DNA of 20,092 nucleotides from Candidatus Hydrogenedentota bacterium (GCA_011046175.1 DSBB01000145.1:1-20092), one strand, 5' to 3'; positions 7,623-15,166 are shown, counted from the first letter of the stretch. The notes: a model not told the origin generated them from the sequence alone. Numbers and translations: made by a program.

Positions 7623-7641
7623 TTAAAGTAAAGTTAAAGTA
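7623..7641. repeat. Direct repeat with 11-bp period in the divergent promoter region
   Basis: TTAAAGTA occurs at 7623-7630 and 7634-7641. The 11-bp period places both copies on one face of the helix. The site sits between the divergent phosphoesterase and sugar-importer operons and overlaps the proposed minus-strand -10 box. It is a candidate operator, although no regulator gene is nearby. Confidence 0.4.
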
Positions 7642-7665
7642 GTATACACGAAAAAAACTTGGCAA
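7636..7665 (-). promoter_or_regulatory. Candidate promoter of the phosphoesterase operon
   Basis: On the minus strand TTGCCA (7665-7660) and TACTTT (7641-7636) are 18 bases apart, about 90 bases before the ATG. The -10 box coincides with one copy of the TTAAAGTA direct repeat, so a protein bound there could block this promoter. Confidence 0.4.
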
Positions 7666-7672
7666 TCCCGGC

Positions 7673-7701
7673 TTGAATTGCAGTGTCTTGTTCCGCATAA
7701 T
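7673..7701 (+). promoter_or_regulatory. Candidate promoter of the sugar-importer operon
   Basis: TTGAAT at 7673-7678 and CATAAT at 7696-7701 are 17 bases apart, giving a leader of about 27 bases before the GTG at 7735. A promoter here is incompatible with a translation start further upstream, which supports the chosen start. Confidence 0.5.
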
Positions 7702-7734
7702 GCTGATGTTTCGGCATTCCAAGGAATCTGCAAC

Positions 7735-9138
7735 GTGGCCATTGTCCGTGACAATATAATACAGGCGGCAGCGCTGTTGGGGGTTGCGCTTATCTTTTAT
7801 GTGGTGTGGCCTGACCGCACGGGCACTGAAGCAGAACGACAAGCGTTGCATGAGGGACGGGTAATCATCACCTATTGGGACCGGCACTCGGGACATGAGC
7901 ACACCGAACGGGTAAAACTGATTCAGGAATTCAATCGTTCCCAGAACAAGGTGTACGTACGCGCCGTGCCCATCGGCTATAACGCGCTCATGGAAAAAAC
8001 GCTCACGTCTATCGCCGGCGGCGCGCCGCCCGATATCTTGTCCATGGATGGCGGCATCATGGCGCAGCTGGCGGCCCATGGTCTTTTCCTGCCCCTTGAT
8101 GATTTTGTCGCCTCTGTTCCCGCTCTGGATGCGACCCTGTTTTTTCCGTATGTTTGGGACATGGTTTCTTTCCGCGGACGCGTGTGGGCGATTCCCACCA
8201 CTACGGACACCTATTGTCTTGTCTGGAACAAAGCTGCGTTCCGGGAGGCCGGCTTGGACCCGGATCGCCCTCCAGGGAACTGGGCGGAATTTATGGACTA
8301 TATTGCGCGCCTTACGGTGCGCGACTCCCGCGGTGCGATTGAGCGGATGGGGTTTCTGCCGTGGATACCGTGGGATCAGAGTTTTATGTGGGGCGTTTTA
8401 TTTGGCGGCGAATGGTACAATGAGACGACGGGCCGGTCGGAGGCGGGCAGCGATCCGCATATTATAGCGTCGTTCCGGTGGCAGCAAAGTTTTACCATTG
8501 CCCCCGGCGCGACAGAACAATCGCCACACGCCATGCGGCCCGAGCGCATCGAGTCGTTCTCGCGGGGCATCGGCGATTACATGAGCGCAAACAACCCCTT
8601 TTATTCGGGGCGCGTCGCCATGATCAGTGAAGGGGAATGGCAGGTGGCGTTTATACCCAAATACGCGCCCGGTTTGGATTGGGGCGTGGCGCCGCTGCCC
8701 CAGCCGCCCGGCGTCGAACCGTTGGCGTTTGGCCCCACCATTGTGGCGGATGTTATCCCCGCCACGGCGCGCAATCCTGAAGCGGCAAAGATGTTTCTAC
8801 GTTGGTTCTACAGTCCCCGCGGGAACGGCGCTTCATCGCCCGCCGCCGATTATAACGAGGCCATCCGCAATATACCGCCGCGCATTAACGAGGCGTGTGA
8901 GCCCCGGTTTATCGAACATCCGCGGTTCAGCGTTTTTGTAAGGCAGCTGTTGGAACGGCGCGTTGTTTCTTACCCGACCACGCCCGTTACCCAGTATTTG
9001 ACCGATCAGATAGTCAGACAGCGCGAACGCGTCACGTTCCGCCTGGCGACACCGGAAGAGGCGGCGCAACTTGTGGAGGAAAACGTGAACAGGGCGCTTG
9101 CGCGCGCCCGGGCGCTTATGGAAAGGCGGCGGCCATGA
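7735..9138 (+). CDS. Carbohydrate ABC transporter, family 1 solute-binding protein
   Basis: 467 residues from a GTG at 7735, chosen because AAGGA lies nine bases upstream; the open frame extends to a TTG at 7678, which lies inside the proposed promoter. Residues 8-26 form a hydrophobic membrane anchor. There is no lipobox cysteine, so it is probably tethered by this helix. The mature part shows the family 1 binding-protein pattern: ITYWDRHSG at 45-53, EFNRSQ, then GAPPDILSMDGG and PLDDF, with many Trp and Tyr suited to sugar stacking. It would capture an oligosaccharide or sugar derivative and deliver it to the two permeases, the first of which overlaps its stop codon by four bases (ATGA). 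The ligand cannot be deduced. Confidence 0.92.
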   Translation: MAIVRDNIIQAAALLGVALIFYVVWPDRTGTEAERQALHEGRVIITYWDRHSGHEHTERVKLIQEFNRSQNKVYVRAVPIGYNALMEKTLTSIAGGAPPDILSMDGGIMAQLAAHGLFLPLDDFVASVPALDATLFFPYVWDMVSFRGRVWAIPTTTDTYCLVWNKAAFREAGLDPDRPPGNWAEFMDYIARLTVRDSRGAIERMGFLPWIPWDQSFMWGVLFGGEWYNETTGRSEAGSDPHIIASFRWQQSFTIAPGATEQSPHAMRPERIESFSRGIGDYMSANNPFYSGRVAMISEGEWQVAFIPKYAPGLDWGVAPLPQPPGVEPLAFGPTIVADVIPATARNPEAAKMFLRWFYSPRGNGASSPAADYNEAIRNIPPRINEACEPRFIEHPRFSVFVRQLLERRVVSYPTTPVTQYLTDQIVRQRERVTFRLATPEEAAQLVEENVNRALARARALMERRRP

Positions 9139-10028
9139 CACGGTGGGAAAGACGACATCTGCGAAACGGACTTTTATTTGCGTCGCCATGGATTGCGGGG
9201 TTCGTTCTTTTTGCGTTGTATCCGCTGCTCATGAGCATTTATTACAGTTTCACCGCCTACAATGTGGTGCAGCCGCCGGTGTGGGTGGGATTAGACAACT
9301 ACCGTGAATTGTTTTTTGAGGACCCGTTGTTCTGGAAATCACTGTACAACACCCTTTACTTTACCGCTTTTTCCGTGCCGCTGAGTCTTATATTCAGCAT
9401 TACGCTGGCGTTGTTGCTGAACCAGAAAGTTGCGGGCATAAGCGTATTCAGAACGGTGTTTTTTTTGCCGAGCATTGTGCCCGTTGTCGCCTCCGCGGTG
9501 TTGTGGTTGTGGGTGTTGAATCCCGACAGCGGATTGATCAACAGCGCTTTGCGCGGATGGGTCGGTATTGAAGGTCCCGGCTGGCTGGCGGACGCCCGCT
9601 GGTCAAAGCCGTCGCTTATATTGATGAGTCTGTGGAGTGTGGGCGGCGCAATGGTTATTTTTCTGGCGGGACTGGCGGATGTGCCCCAAACGTTGTATGA
9701 AGTGGCGGAATTGGATGGCGCGGGGCCGGTCAACAAATTTCTTCACGTGACGCTGCCCATGCTTACGCCCACCATCCTGTTCAACATGGTGATGGGCCTG
9801 ATTATGGCGTTCCAGTATTTCACACAGGTGTACGTTATGACAGGCGGACTCGGCACACCCGTTGACAGCACCATGTTTTACGCATTGTACCTGTATCGAA
9901 GTTCCTTTTATTATCTGCGCATGGGGTATGCCTCCGCCATGGCGTGGATGCTTTTTGTAGTTATTCTTGTAGCGACGCTGGGTGTGTTGTATTCGTCCAG
10001 AAAGTGGGTGTTCTATCATGGCGACTAA
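9135..10028 (+). CDS. Carbohydrate ABC transporter permease, MalF/UgpA type
   Basis: 297 residues with six predicted membrane helices, the usual length for a minimal MalF/UgpA-type permease (UgpA and AraP class). The start overlaps the solute-binding protein stop by four bases, with AAAGGCGG as Shine-Dalgarno, indicating translational coupling. NGLLFASPWIAGFVLF at 12-27 is the typical first helix. The cytoplasmic coupling loop (EAA motif) reads EVAELDGAGPVNKFLHVTLP, at about residues 193-212, and would contact the ATPase. It forms a heterodimer with the next gene product. No ATP-binding subunit gene is in the window, so a shared MsmX/UgpC-like ATPase encoded elsewhere is expected. Confidence 0.95.
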   Translation: MTRWERRHLRNGLLFASPWIAGFVLFALYPLLMSIYYSFTAYNVVQPPVWVGLDNYRELFFEDPLFWKSLYNTLYFTAFSVPLSLIFSITLALLLNQKVAGISVFRTVFFLPSIVPVVASAVLWLWVLNPDSGLINSALRGWVGIEGPGWLADARWSKPSLILMSLWSVGGAMVIFLAGLADVPQTLYEVAELDGAGPVNKFLHVTLPMLTPTILFNMVMGLIMAFQYFTQVYVMTGGLGTPVDSTMFYALYLYRSSFYYLRMGYASAMAWMLFVVILVATLGVLYSSRKWVFYHGD

Positions 10029-11010
10029 ACGCATGCGCCGCGTCGCCGCCATGGCCGCGCTTGTGGCGCTTTCCATAACCTTTATCATGCCCTTTATGTG
10101 GATGTTGTCCACCTCTTTCAAGCACGAATCGCGCATATTCCCGCCGCCGGGCGAGCCGCCGTACTGGATGCCCGTCACGGACGTGCGCGATGAAAAAGGA
10201 AGATTGCTTGTCCAATACGGCGGGAAAGTCGTGCCCGATTTGGGCGTGGATGATTTCGGACTGCATCGGCTGCTGGTGGATGGCGAAGAAGTCGGCGCAT
10301 GGGACCACGAAGTGGAACCGTTGCTGCGTTCCGGGCTGCACTGGGAAAATTACAGGCGCGCCTTCGAGATGATGGATTTCAGGCGGAATCTGAAGAACAC
10401 CCTGTTCATTTGTTTCGCCGCTGTGCTGGGAACCGTGTTGTCCTCCGCCATTGTCGCGTACAGCTTCGCGCGCATCCCGTGGCGGGGCCGCGACGCCGTG
10501 TTCATTCTCGTTCTTGCCACCATGATGCTGCCGTATCAGGTAACACTGATTCCGCTGTTCTCCCTGTACAGCCGTCTCGGCTGGGTGGGCTCCTTCAAGC
10601 CGCTCATTGTTCCCTATTGGTTCGGCGTGCCCTTCTACATCTTTTTGCTGCGCCAGTTTTTCAAGGGAATCCCGGAGGATTTAAGCGCCGCGGCGCGCAT
10701 TGACGGTTGCAGCGAGTTCGGCATTTTTGCCCGCATTATCCTGCCCTTGAGCAAGCCCGCGCTCGCCACCACCGCCCTTTTCATGTTTCTTTTCCAATGG
10801 GGCGATTTCCTGAATCCGCTCATTTACCTGCAAGACCACACGCAATATACGCTGGCGGTGGCGCTTCAACAATTCCAAAGCCAGCATGAAAACGCTTGGG
10901 GCCCGCTCATGGCAATGGGCACTGTGATTACCCTGCCGGTCATTGCGCTGTTTTTTCTGGCGCAGCGAACATTCATACAAGGAATCACGCTTTCAGGCTT
11001 GAAAGGTTGA
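10018..11010 (+). CDS. Carbohydrate ABC transporter permease, MalG/UgpE type, with a periplasmic insertion
   Basis: 330 residues from the ATG at 10018, which overlaps the preceding permease by 11 bases; an ATG at 10033 is an alternative. The first helix spans about residues 9-31, ending in MLSTSFKHE as in MalG-type permeases. The EAA loop (EDLSAAARIDGCSEFGIFA) and the following ILPLSKPAL are well conserved. Typical members are about 275 residues. The extra length is a hydrophilic segment at about 45-105 between helix 1 and the family block GLHWENYRRAF. This segment reads like a small beta domain (RGxLLVQYGGK, LHRLLVDGEEV) and should face the periplasm, where it could touch the solute-binding protein. 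The frame is intact. Confidence 0.93.
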   Translation: MATKRMRRVAAMAALVALSITFIMPFMWMLSTSFKHESRIFPPPGEPPYWMPVTDVRDEKGRLLVQYGGKVVPDLGVDDFGLHRLLVDGEEVGAWDHEVEPLLRSGLHWENYRRAFEMMDFRRNLKNTLFICFAAVLGTVLSSAIVAYSFARIPWRGRDAVFILVLATMMLPYQVTLIPLFSLYSRLGWVGSFKPLIVPYWFGVPFYIFLLRQFFKGIPEDLSAAARIDGCSEFGIFARIILPLSKPALATTALFMFLFQWGDFLNPLIYLQDHTQYTLAVALQQFQSQHENAWGPLMAMGTVITLPVIALFFLAQRTFIQGITLSGLKG

Positions 11011-11013
11011 ACA

Positions 11014-11211
11014 ATGGAAATGCCGGAACAATGCGGCGCCTGCCGCCATGTGTATTACGAAGAAAACGAGGCGCGTTGCGGAAAACGCATGGTGCAGTGC
11101 TGTGAACGGGACGGCGAACTCCAGGAACTTTCGATGAAACCGGGCTACTGTCTCTTGCTCAATCCGGACAACAACTGCGCGGACTACGCAAAACCGCGGC
11201 TACGTGGTTGA
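11014..11211 (+). CDS. Small cysteine-rich protein of unknown function in the sugar-importer operon
   Basis: 65 residues. The ATG lies three bases after the permease stop, with AAAGG at good distance, so it is almost certainly co-translated with the importer. Seven cysteines fall at 7, 10, 22, 29, 30, 46 and 55: a CGAC knuckle, a CG further on, a CC pair and a C-terminal CADYAKPR. The pattern suggests zinc or iron-sulfur binding, but it could instead be a disulfide-rich fold. There is no signal peptide or membrane segment, so a cytoplasmic role is likely. I do not recognise the family with certainty. Many bacteria have short CxxCRHFE...C...CxxFxPR proteins of unknown function, and this looks similar. 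Confidence 0.75.
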   Translation: MEMPEQCGACRHVYYEENEARCGKRMVQCCERDGELQELSMKPGYCLLLNPDNNCADYAKPRLRG

Positions 11212-11420
11212 GAACGCAATCCCGGTCTGCTGCCGGCGCTTGTGCGCCCCTGCCGTATCGTCATCCTTTTCCTTTCAGGGTAATCCGTAGAAAGCCCCGG
11301 GCAGCGTCGCCGATGCTGTGTCCTGAATTTGAAATGCACTTGCCCTTTCGCCGAAAATCTACATGTAAACGCCAACTTGAAACATACCTTACCTTTTAGA
11401 ATACGAACGGGAATCCGCTT
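11212..11420. other. Intergenic region before the deacetylase gene
   Basis: About 209 bases without a supportable gene. Short GC-rich inverted repeats follow the importer operon (GCGC-TTGT-GCGC, CCGG-N7-CCGG), but no T-run follows them. The last 50 bases are AT-richer, with TTGAAA at about 11379 and TAGAAT at about 11397, whose spacing is too short for a convincing promoter. Confidence 0.4.
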
Positions 11421-12188
11421 ATGAACCGCAGAGTCCTCGCCATTGGCGCTCATCCGGATGATGTTGAATTTATGATGGCCGGAACGCTGCTCATGCTCGC
11501 TCGCGCCGGTTATGAGCCCCATATTTTCGTGGTGGCGTCAGGCAGCTGCGGCAGCGCCACGGATGATCGGGATGCGGTGGTTCGCGCGCGCCTTTCAGAG
11601 GCGCAGGCAGCCGCAGCCATGCTGGGCGCGCAATTCCATCGGCCCGTAACAGACGACCTTGAAGTGCTGTACTCGCTGCCCTTGCTGCGAAAAATGGCCG
11701 CCGTCGTGCGACAGGCGCGACCGCATATTATTCTTACCCATTCGCCGAATGAATATATGGAAGATCACTCGAATACCTGCCGCCTCGCCGTTACCGCTGC
11801 ATTTTCAAGGGGAATGAGGAATTTTATTACCGACCCCGAAACGCCTCCGGTAAACAACAGTGTCACGCTATATCACGCCCTGCCCTATGGTCTTTGCGAT
11901 CCCTTTGGCAAACCTGTGACGCCCGACCTGTATGTGAATATCGCCGATGCACTCGAGATGAAGAGAAAGGCGCTGGGATGTCACGCCAGTCAAAAGCGAT
12001 GGCTGGATGAAAGTCAGGGGCTGGACAGTTATTTGCAGGCAATGGAAGACATGAGCCGCGAGGTGGGGGAATGGAGCGAACGCTACGCCGCAGCGGAAGG
12101 ATGGCGCAGACATTCACATCTGGGCTTTTGTGATCTTGGAAGCGACCCACTGTGCGCCGCACTGGGCGAAGATGTCTGCAGCGCGTAG
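11421..12188 (+). CDS. PIG-L/LmbE-family zinc N-deacetylase
   Basis: 255 residues from the ATG at 11421 (purine-rich GGGAA upstream). The family signature AHPDDVE is at residues 10-16, where H11 and D14 bind zinc and D13 is the likely general base. The second metal-site block is H107 to H116 (HSPNEYMEDH, then SNT). Family members remove acetyl groups from N-acetylglucosamine-containing substrates, such as GlcNAc-PI, GlcNAc-inositol, bacillithiol or mycothiol intermediates, and diacetylchitobiose. There is no signal peptide, so it is cytoplasmic. It follows the sugar importer on the same strand after a 209-base gap, so it may act on the imported sugar. This would suggest an amino sugar but is not proof. 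Its 3' end converges on thiH, 15 bases away. Confidence 0.9.
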   Translation: MNRRVLAIGAHPDDVEFMMAGTLLMLARAGYEPHIFVVASGSCGSATDDRDAVVRARLSEAQAAAAMLGAQFHRPVTDDLEVLYSLPLLRKMAAVVRQARPHIILTHSPNEYMEDHSNTCRLAVTAAFSRGMRNFITDPETPPVNNSVTLYHALPYGLCDPFGKPVTPDLYVNIADALEMKRKALGCHASQKRWLDESQGLDSYLQAMEDMSREVGEWSERYAAAEGWRRHSHLGFCDLGSDPLCAALGEDVCSA

Positions 12189-12203
12189 ACAAACATCGCA
12201 ACG

Positions 12204-13325
12204 CTATTCCAGAAACGCATCGTCAAAATCCTTCCAGACGGGGTCATAGCCGGCGCGACGAATCATCGCAACCACTTCCGCCGGCGAACGTTGGTCTTCA
12301 ATTTCAAATTGCGCCAGCCGATTGCATTCGGGAGCGCCGTAACCCCCCGGACGCGTGCTGGAACCGGCGCTCATGGATGTTATGCCCAACGGCAACAGCC
12401 GGTCGCGCAACTGCGCGGATTCGCGGGTGGACAAGTTGAAACCCGCCTCGGGTAAAAACAGGCGCAATGCCACTATCATCTGCGCCAAATCCATGTCGGA
12501 CGCCGGATGGGGAATCTGAAACCCCGGGGGCGTATGGCGCAGACGCGGGAAAGACACCGACAATGCCGTTTGCCAGCGCTTGCGCTCCAAATAGCGCGCG
12601 TGCAGCGCCAGCCATATCATTTCAATGCGCCAGTCATACAAGCCAAGCAACACGCCCATGCTTATGCGGCGCGCCCCGGCGGCGGCGGCGCGCTCGACAG
12701 CCTCCAATCGGTACAAATAGTCCCGCTTGCGACCGTGGCGATGCATTTGCGCATACACGCCCCGTTCATAGGTCTCCATATACAAGGTCATGCCGTCGAG
12801 GCCATGAGCGCAAAGCAATTCATATTCCTTTGCGTCCATGGCGTAAACTTCAACCGCCACAGACGCAAACCAACGCCGTGCTATGGAACAGGCGTCGGCT
12901 ATATATTCCGGCGGGACAACTGCGGGAGCGTCGCCGGTAAGCAACAGGACGGATTCATATCCCATTGCAGACAAGGTTTTGCATTCCAGCTCAATCTCTG
13001 CCGCTGACAGTGTGACCCGTTCCTGTTGCCCCGCTGCGTTCGCCGAAAAACCGCAATACACGCAACTTGCCGCGCAAACATTCGAGAGGTAAATAGGCGC
13101 ATACAGACTTATTGTGCGCCCAAACTGGCGGCGCGTCAACCGTTGCGACTCGCGGGCGATGTCTTCAAGCATCGGAATGGCGACCGGCGACAACAACGCG
13201 ACCAGGTCCCGCACATCGCGCCGCTCGCGGGACAGTGCGCCGCGCACGTCCGCCGGCGACACCGAGTCATACAGATTGCGGATGCGGGGTTCCGGCCAAG
13301 ATTCAAGGATGTCGAGAAAGTGCAT
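12204..13325 (-). CDS. thiH: 2-iminoacetate synthase ThiH (radical SAM tyrosine lyase)
   Basis: 373 residues, the normal length for ThiH. The radical SAM cluster motif CxxxCxxC is C84/C88/C91 (CAASCVYCGF), preceded by the family's SLYAPIYLSNVC. Downstream blocks such as LLLTGDAP, METYERGVYAQMHRHGRKRDY, RISMGVLLGL, SVSFPRLRHTPPGF and TSMSAGSSTRPGGY are characteristic of ThiH and separate it from biotin synthase. It uses SAM and an iron-sulfur cluster to split tyrosine into dehydroglycine and p-cresol. Dehydroglycine feeds the thiazole synthase ThiG, encoded 37 bases upstream. ThiH requires anaerobic or low-oxygen conditions, unlike the glycine oxidase ThiO used by many aerobes. Shine-Dalgarno GGAG lies about 12 bases before the ATG. 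Confidence 0.96.
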   Translation of the reverse strand: MHFLDILESWPEPRIRNLYDSVSPADVRGALSRERRDVRDLVALLSPVAIPMLEDIARESQRLTRRQFGRTISLYAPIYLSNVCAASCVYCGFSANAAGQQERVTLSAAEIELECKTLSAMGYESVLLLTGDAPAVVPPEYIADACSIARRWFASVAVEVYAMDAKEYELLCAHGLDGMTLYMETYERGVYAQMHRHGRKRDYLYRLEAVERAAAAGARRISMGVLLGLYDWRIEMIWLALHARYLERKRWQTALSVSFPRLRHTPPGFQIPHPASDMDLAQMIVALRLFLPEAGFNLSTRESAQLRDRLLPLGITSMSAGSSTRPGGYGAPECNRLAQFEIEDQRSPAEVVAMIRRAGYDPVWKDFDDAFLE

Positions 13326-13362
13326 TGGCTACAAAACTCCAGTAAGAGCGTCGCACAACGCC

Positions 13363-14160
13363 TTACCTGTCCTCAAATAAAAATCCGGTTAACGGCGATG
13401 AGGCTTCGGCGCAGTCGCGCTCCGGACCAAGTCCGGCGCGCCATGCCATGCGTCCCGCGGCAGTGGCCAGTGCGAAGGCTTTTGCCATTGCGGCATGGTC
13501 GCGGGCGTCGGACAAGGCCGTGTTAACCAAGACGGCGTCCGCGCCCATTTCCATGGCTTGCCCGGCATGAGACGGCGCGCCCAGCCCGGCATCCACCACC
13601 ACCGGCACATTCGCCTGTTCGATAATGATGCGGAGCATGTCCCGGGTGCGTAGGCCGCGATTACTGCCAATGGGCGCGCCCAGCGGCATCACCGTCGCCG
13701 CGCCCGCCTCTTCAAGCCGTTTCGCCAGCACGGGATCAGCCTGTATGTAAGGAAGCACCACAAACCCGTCTTTGATTAGCATTTCGGCGGCGCGCAGCGT
13801 TTCAACGGGGTCCGGCAACAAATAGCGCGGCTCCGGCGTCAGTTCCAGTTTCACCCACGGCTCCAATCCCGAGGCGCGCGCAAGTCGCGCAAGGCGCGCC
13901 GCCTCGTCGGCGTTTCGCGCGCCGCTGGTGTTGGGCAACAGCAGTTGCTTCTGCCGGTCAATGGCGGAAAGAATTCCTTCTCCATCCGGTTTGTTCAGGT
14001 CAACACGGCGCAACGCCACCGTAACGATTTCCGCTTCACTCGCGGCAATGGCTTTCCGCAGCGCCGCCGCAGAAGGGAACTTGCCGGTGCCGATCATCAG
14101 GCGCGACGAAAAACTGCGGCCTGCTATGACAAGCGGGTCGTCATTTTCAGGTACGTTCAT
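13363..14160 (-). CDS. thiG: Thiazole synthase ThiG
   Basis: 265 residues from the ATG ending at 14160 (GGA nine bases upstream). The frame is open to an ATG at 14205, but those 15 residues (MLFVLCVQ...) do not fit the family N-terminus. The start DPLVIAGRSFSSRLMIGTGKF is the usual ThiG opening. K104 in WVKLELTPE is the Schiff-base lysine that binds 1-deoxyxylulose 5-phosphate. PLGAPIGSNRGLRT and VVDAGLGAPSHAGQAMEMGADAVLVNTA are the conserved phosphate-binding and barrel-closing blocks. It joins dehydroglycine, deoxyxylulose 5-phosphate and sulfur from ThiS-thiocarboxylate into the thiazole ring. It is the first gene of a thiGH operon. The sulfur carrier ThiS is not adjacent. Confidence 0.97.
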   Translation of the reverse strand: MNVPENDDPLVIAGRSFSSRLMIGTGKFPSAAALRKAIAASEAEIVTVALRRVDLNKPDGEGILSAIDRQKQLLLPNTSGARNADEAARLARLARASGLEPWVKLELTPEPRYLLPDPVETLRAAEMLIKDGFVVLPYIQADPVLAKRLEEAGAATVMPLGAPIGSNRGLRTRDMLRIIIEQANVPVVVDAGLGAPSHAGQAMEMGADAVLVNTALSDARDHAAMAKAFALATAAGRMAWRAGLGPERDCAEASSPLTGFLFEDR

Positions 14161-14457
14161 AATGAAATCCAACATATAGACTTGTACGCATAACACAAAC
14201 AACAAATATGGATTGCCTGCGCTGTGACAAAAACAAATGCGGACGCACTCAACATGTCGCCCGTCGCTGCGCGGATTGTTCAGATACGCTTATGGTGTCA
14301 GGCGTCGGGTTCAGCCCCAGATTCAAAGAGGGAGCGGACAACGCAGTCTGCCGGTATAATAACACCGATGCCCGACCAACTGTGAATTGGAATCCCGCAT
14401 GTGATTCCATCTATTATACCCCCATATACCCATGATGTGTTTGGGGAGTTTGCAAAC
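14161..14457. other. Divergent intergenic region between thiG and pgl
   Basis: A 297-base region that must hold the promoters of thiG (leftward) and pgl (rightward). A perfect TATAAT lies at 14355-14360 on the plus strand without a good -35. No TPP-riboswitch core is present on the thiG side. A 75-codon plus-strand frame at 14208-14435, with five cysteines near its N-terminus, has no ribosome binding site and is not called as a gene. Confidence 0.5.
14355..14360 (+). promoter_or_regulatory. Possible -10 box of the pgl promoter
   Basis: TATAAT is a perfect -10 hexamer, but the -35 position holds GAGCGG. It would give a leader of about 90 bases before the GTG at 14458. Support is limited to the hexamer and its position. 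Confidence 0.3.
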
Positions 14458-15138
14458 GTGATAGTTACAAGCATATTCGACACAAGCAACGCGCTCTTTG
14501 ACGCGGCGCGCAACTTGTTTCAATCCACGGCGCAAAATGACGCGAGCGCGCCTCATGCGCTTCTGTTGCCCGGCGGCAATACGCCGCGCCCCCTGTTCCA
14601 AAACATCAGGGAATATCCTTTTCCCGTTGACGCCAACTTCCGCATCGGATATACGGACGAGCGATATGTTCCCGAAAAAAATCCGCTCAACAACTTCACC
14701 GTCTCCAAAGACATGATCCACGCGCTGGGTATTTCGGACAGCCAGATAATGCGCGTCAACACCGATATGTCCCTCGACGCGGCGGCGGAAGACTACAACA
14801 GCACACTGCGCGAGTTTTTTGAAGACGGCGGCATCATTCCGCTCGCGTTTCTTGGCTTGGGCGTCGACGGTCACACCTGTTCGCTGTTCACCAAAGAAGA
14901 TATCCGCGCCTGTTCGGAAGACCGGTTTGCCGTGCCCGTGCGCCGCGAGGAAAAACCGGACCGCATATCAGTAACCCCCGCGCTGCTCCAGCGCATCCGT
15001 CACATCGTAATTCTCACAACCGGCCCCGAAAAAGCCGCCATTGTTGACGCCATGACCCACGAACCCGATCATGTCGTGGCGGGCAAGGTCTTGGCGGAAT
15101 GCGCGCGCGTTTCCCTCTGGTACGCGCCCCAAGACTGA
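14458..15138 (+). CDS. pgl: 6-phosphogluconolactonase
   Basis: 226 residues from the GTG at 14458, chosen because GGGGAG lies nine bases upstream; the frame is open to a GTG at 14401 that has no Shine-Dalgarno. Family blocks are in order: LLLPGGNTPRPLF at 35-47 (phosphate-binding loop), YTDERYVP at 65-72, NPLNNF at 75-80 and LGLGVDGHTCSLFT at 132-145 with the catalytic histidine. Length matches DevB-type lactonases (220-240). It hydrolyses 6-phosphogluconolactone to 6-phosphogluconate in the oxidative pentose phosphate pathway. The Gly-Gly-Asn in place of the usual Gly-Gly-Ser is a mild variation. A glucosamine-6-phosphate deaminase-like paralogue is the main alternative but lacks these exact blocks. 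Confidence 0.92.
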   Translation: MIVTSIFDTSNALFDAARNLFQSTAQNDASAPHALLLPGGNTPRPLFQNIREYPFPVDANFRIGYTDERYVPEKNPLNNFTVSKDMIHALGISDSQIMRVNTDMSLDAAAEDYNSTLREFFEDGGIIPLAFLGLGVDGHTCSLFTKEDIRACSEDRFAVPVRREEKPDRISVTPALLQRIRHIVILTTGPEKAAIVDAMTHEPDHVVAGKVLAECARVSLWYAPQD

Positions 15139-15166
15139 CGACGCGTCTGCCCGCGCAATCACGGAT

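Noticed and set aside
11208..11399. 63-codon frame between the cysteine-rich gene and the deacetylase
   Set aside because: Arg/Pro-rich low-quality translation and no ribosome binding site; it overlaps the preceding stop.
14280..14345. TPP riboswitch upstream of thiG
   Set aside because: On the thiG strand GGCTGA, ACCC and CCTGA occur in order, but the essential GGATAAT...GCGTAGGGA part and closing P1 stem are absent, so this is chance resemblance.
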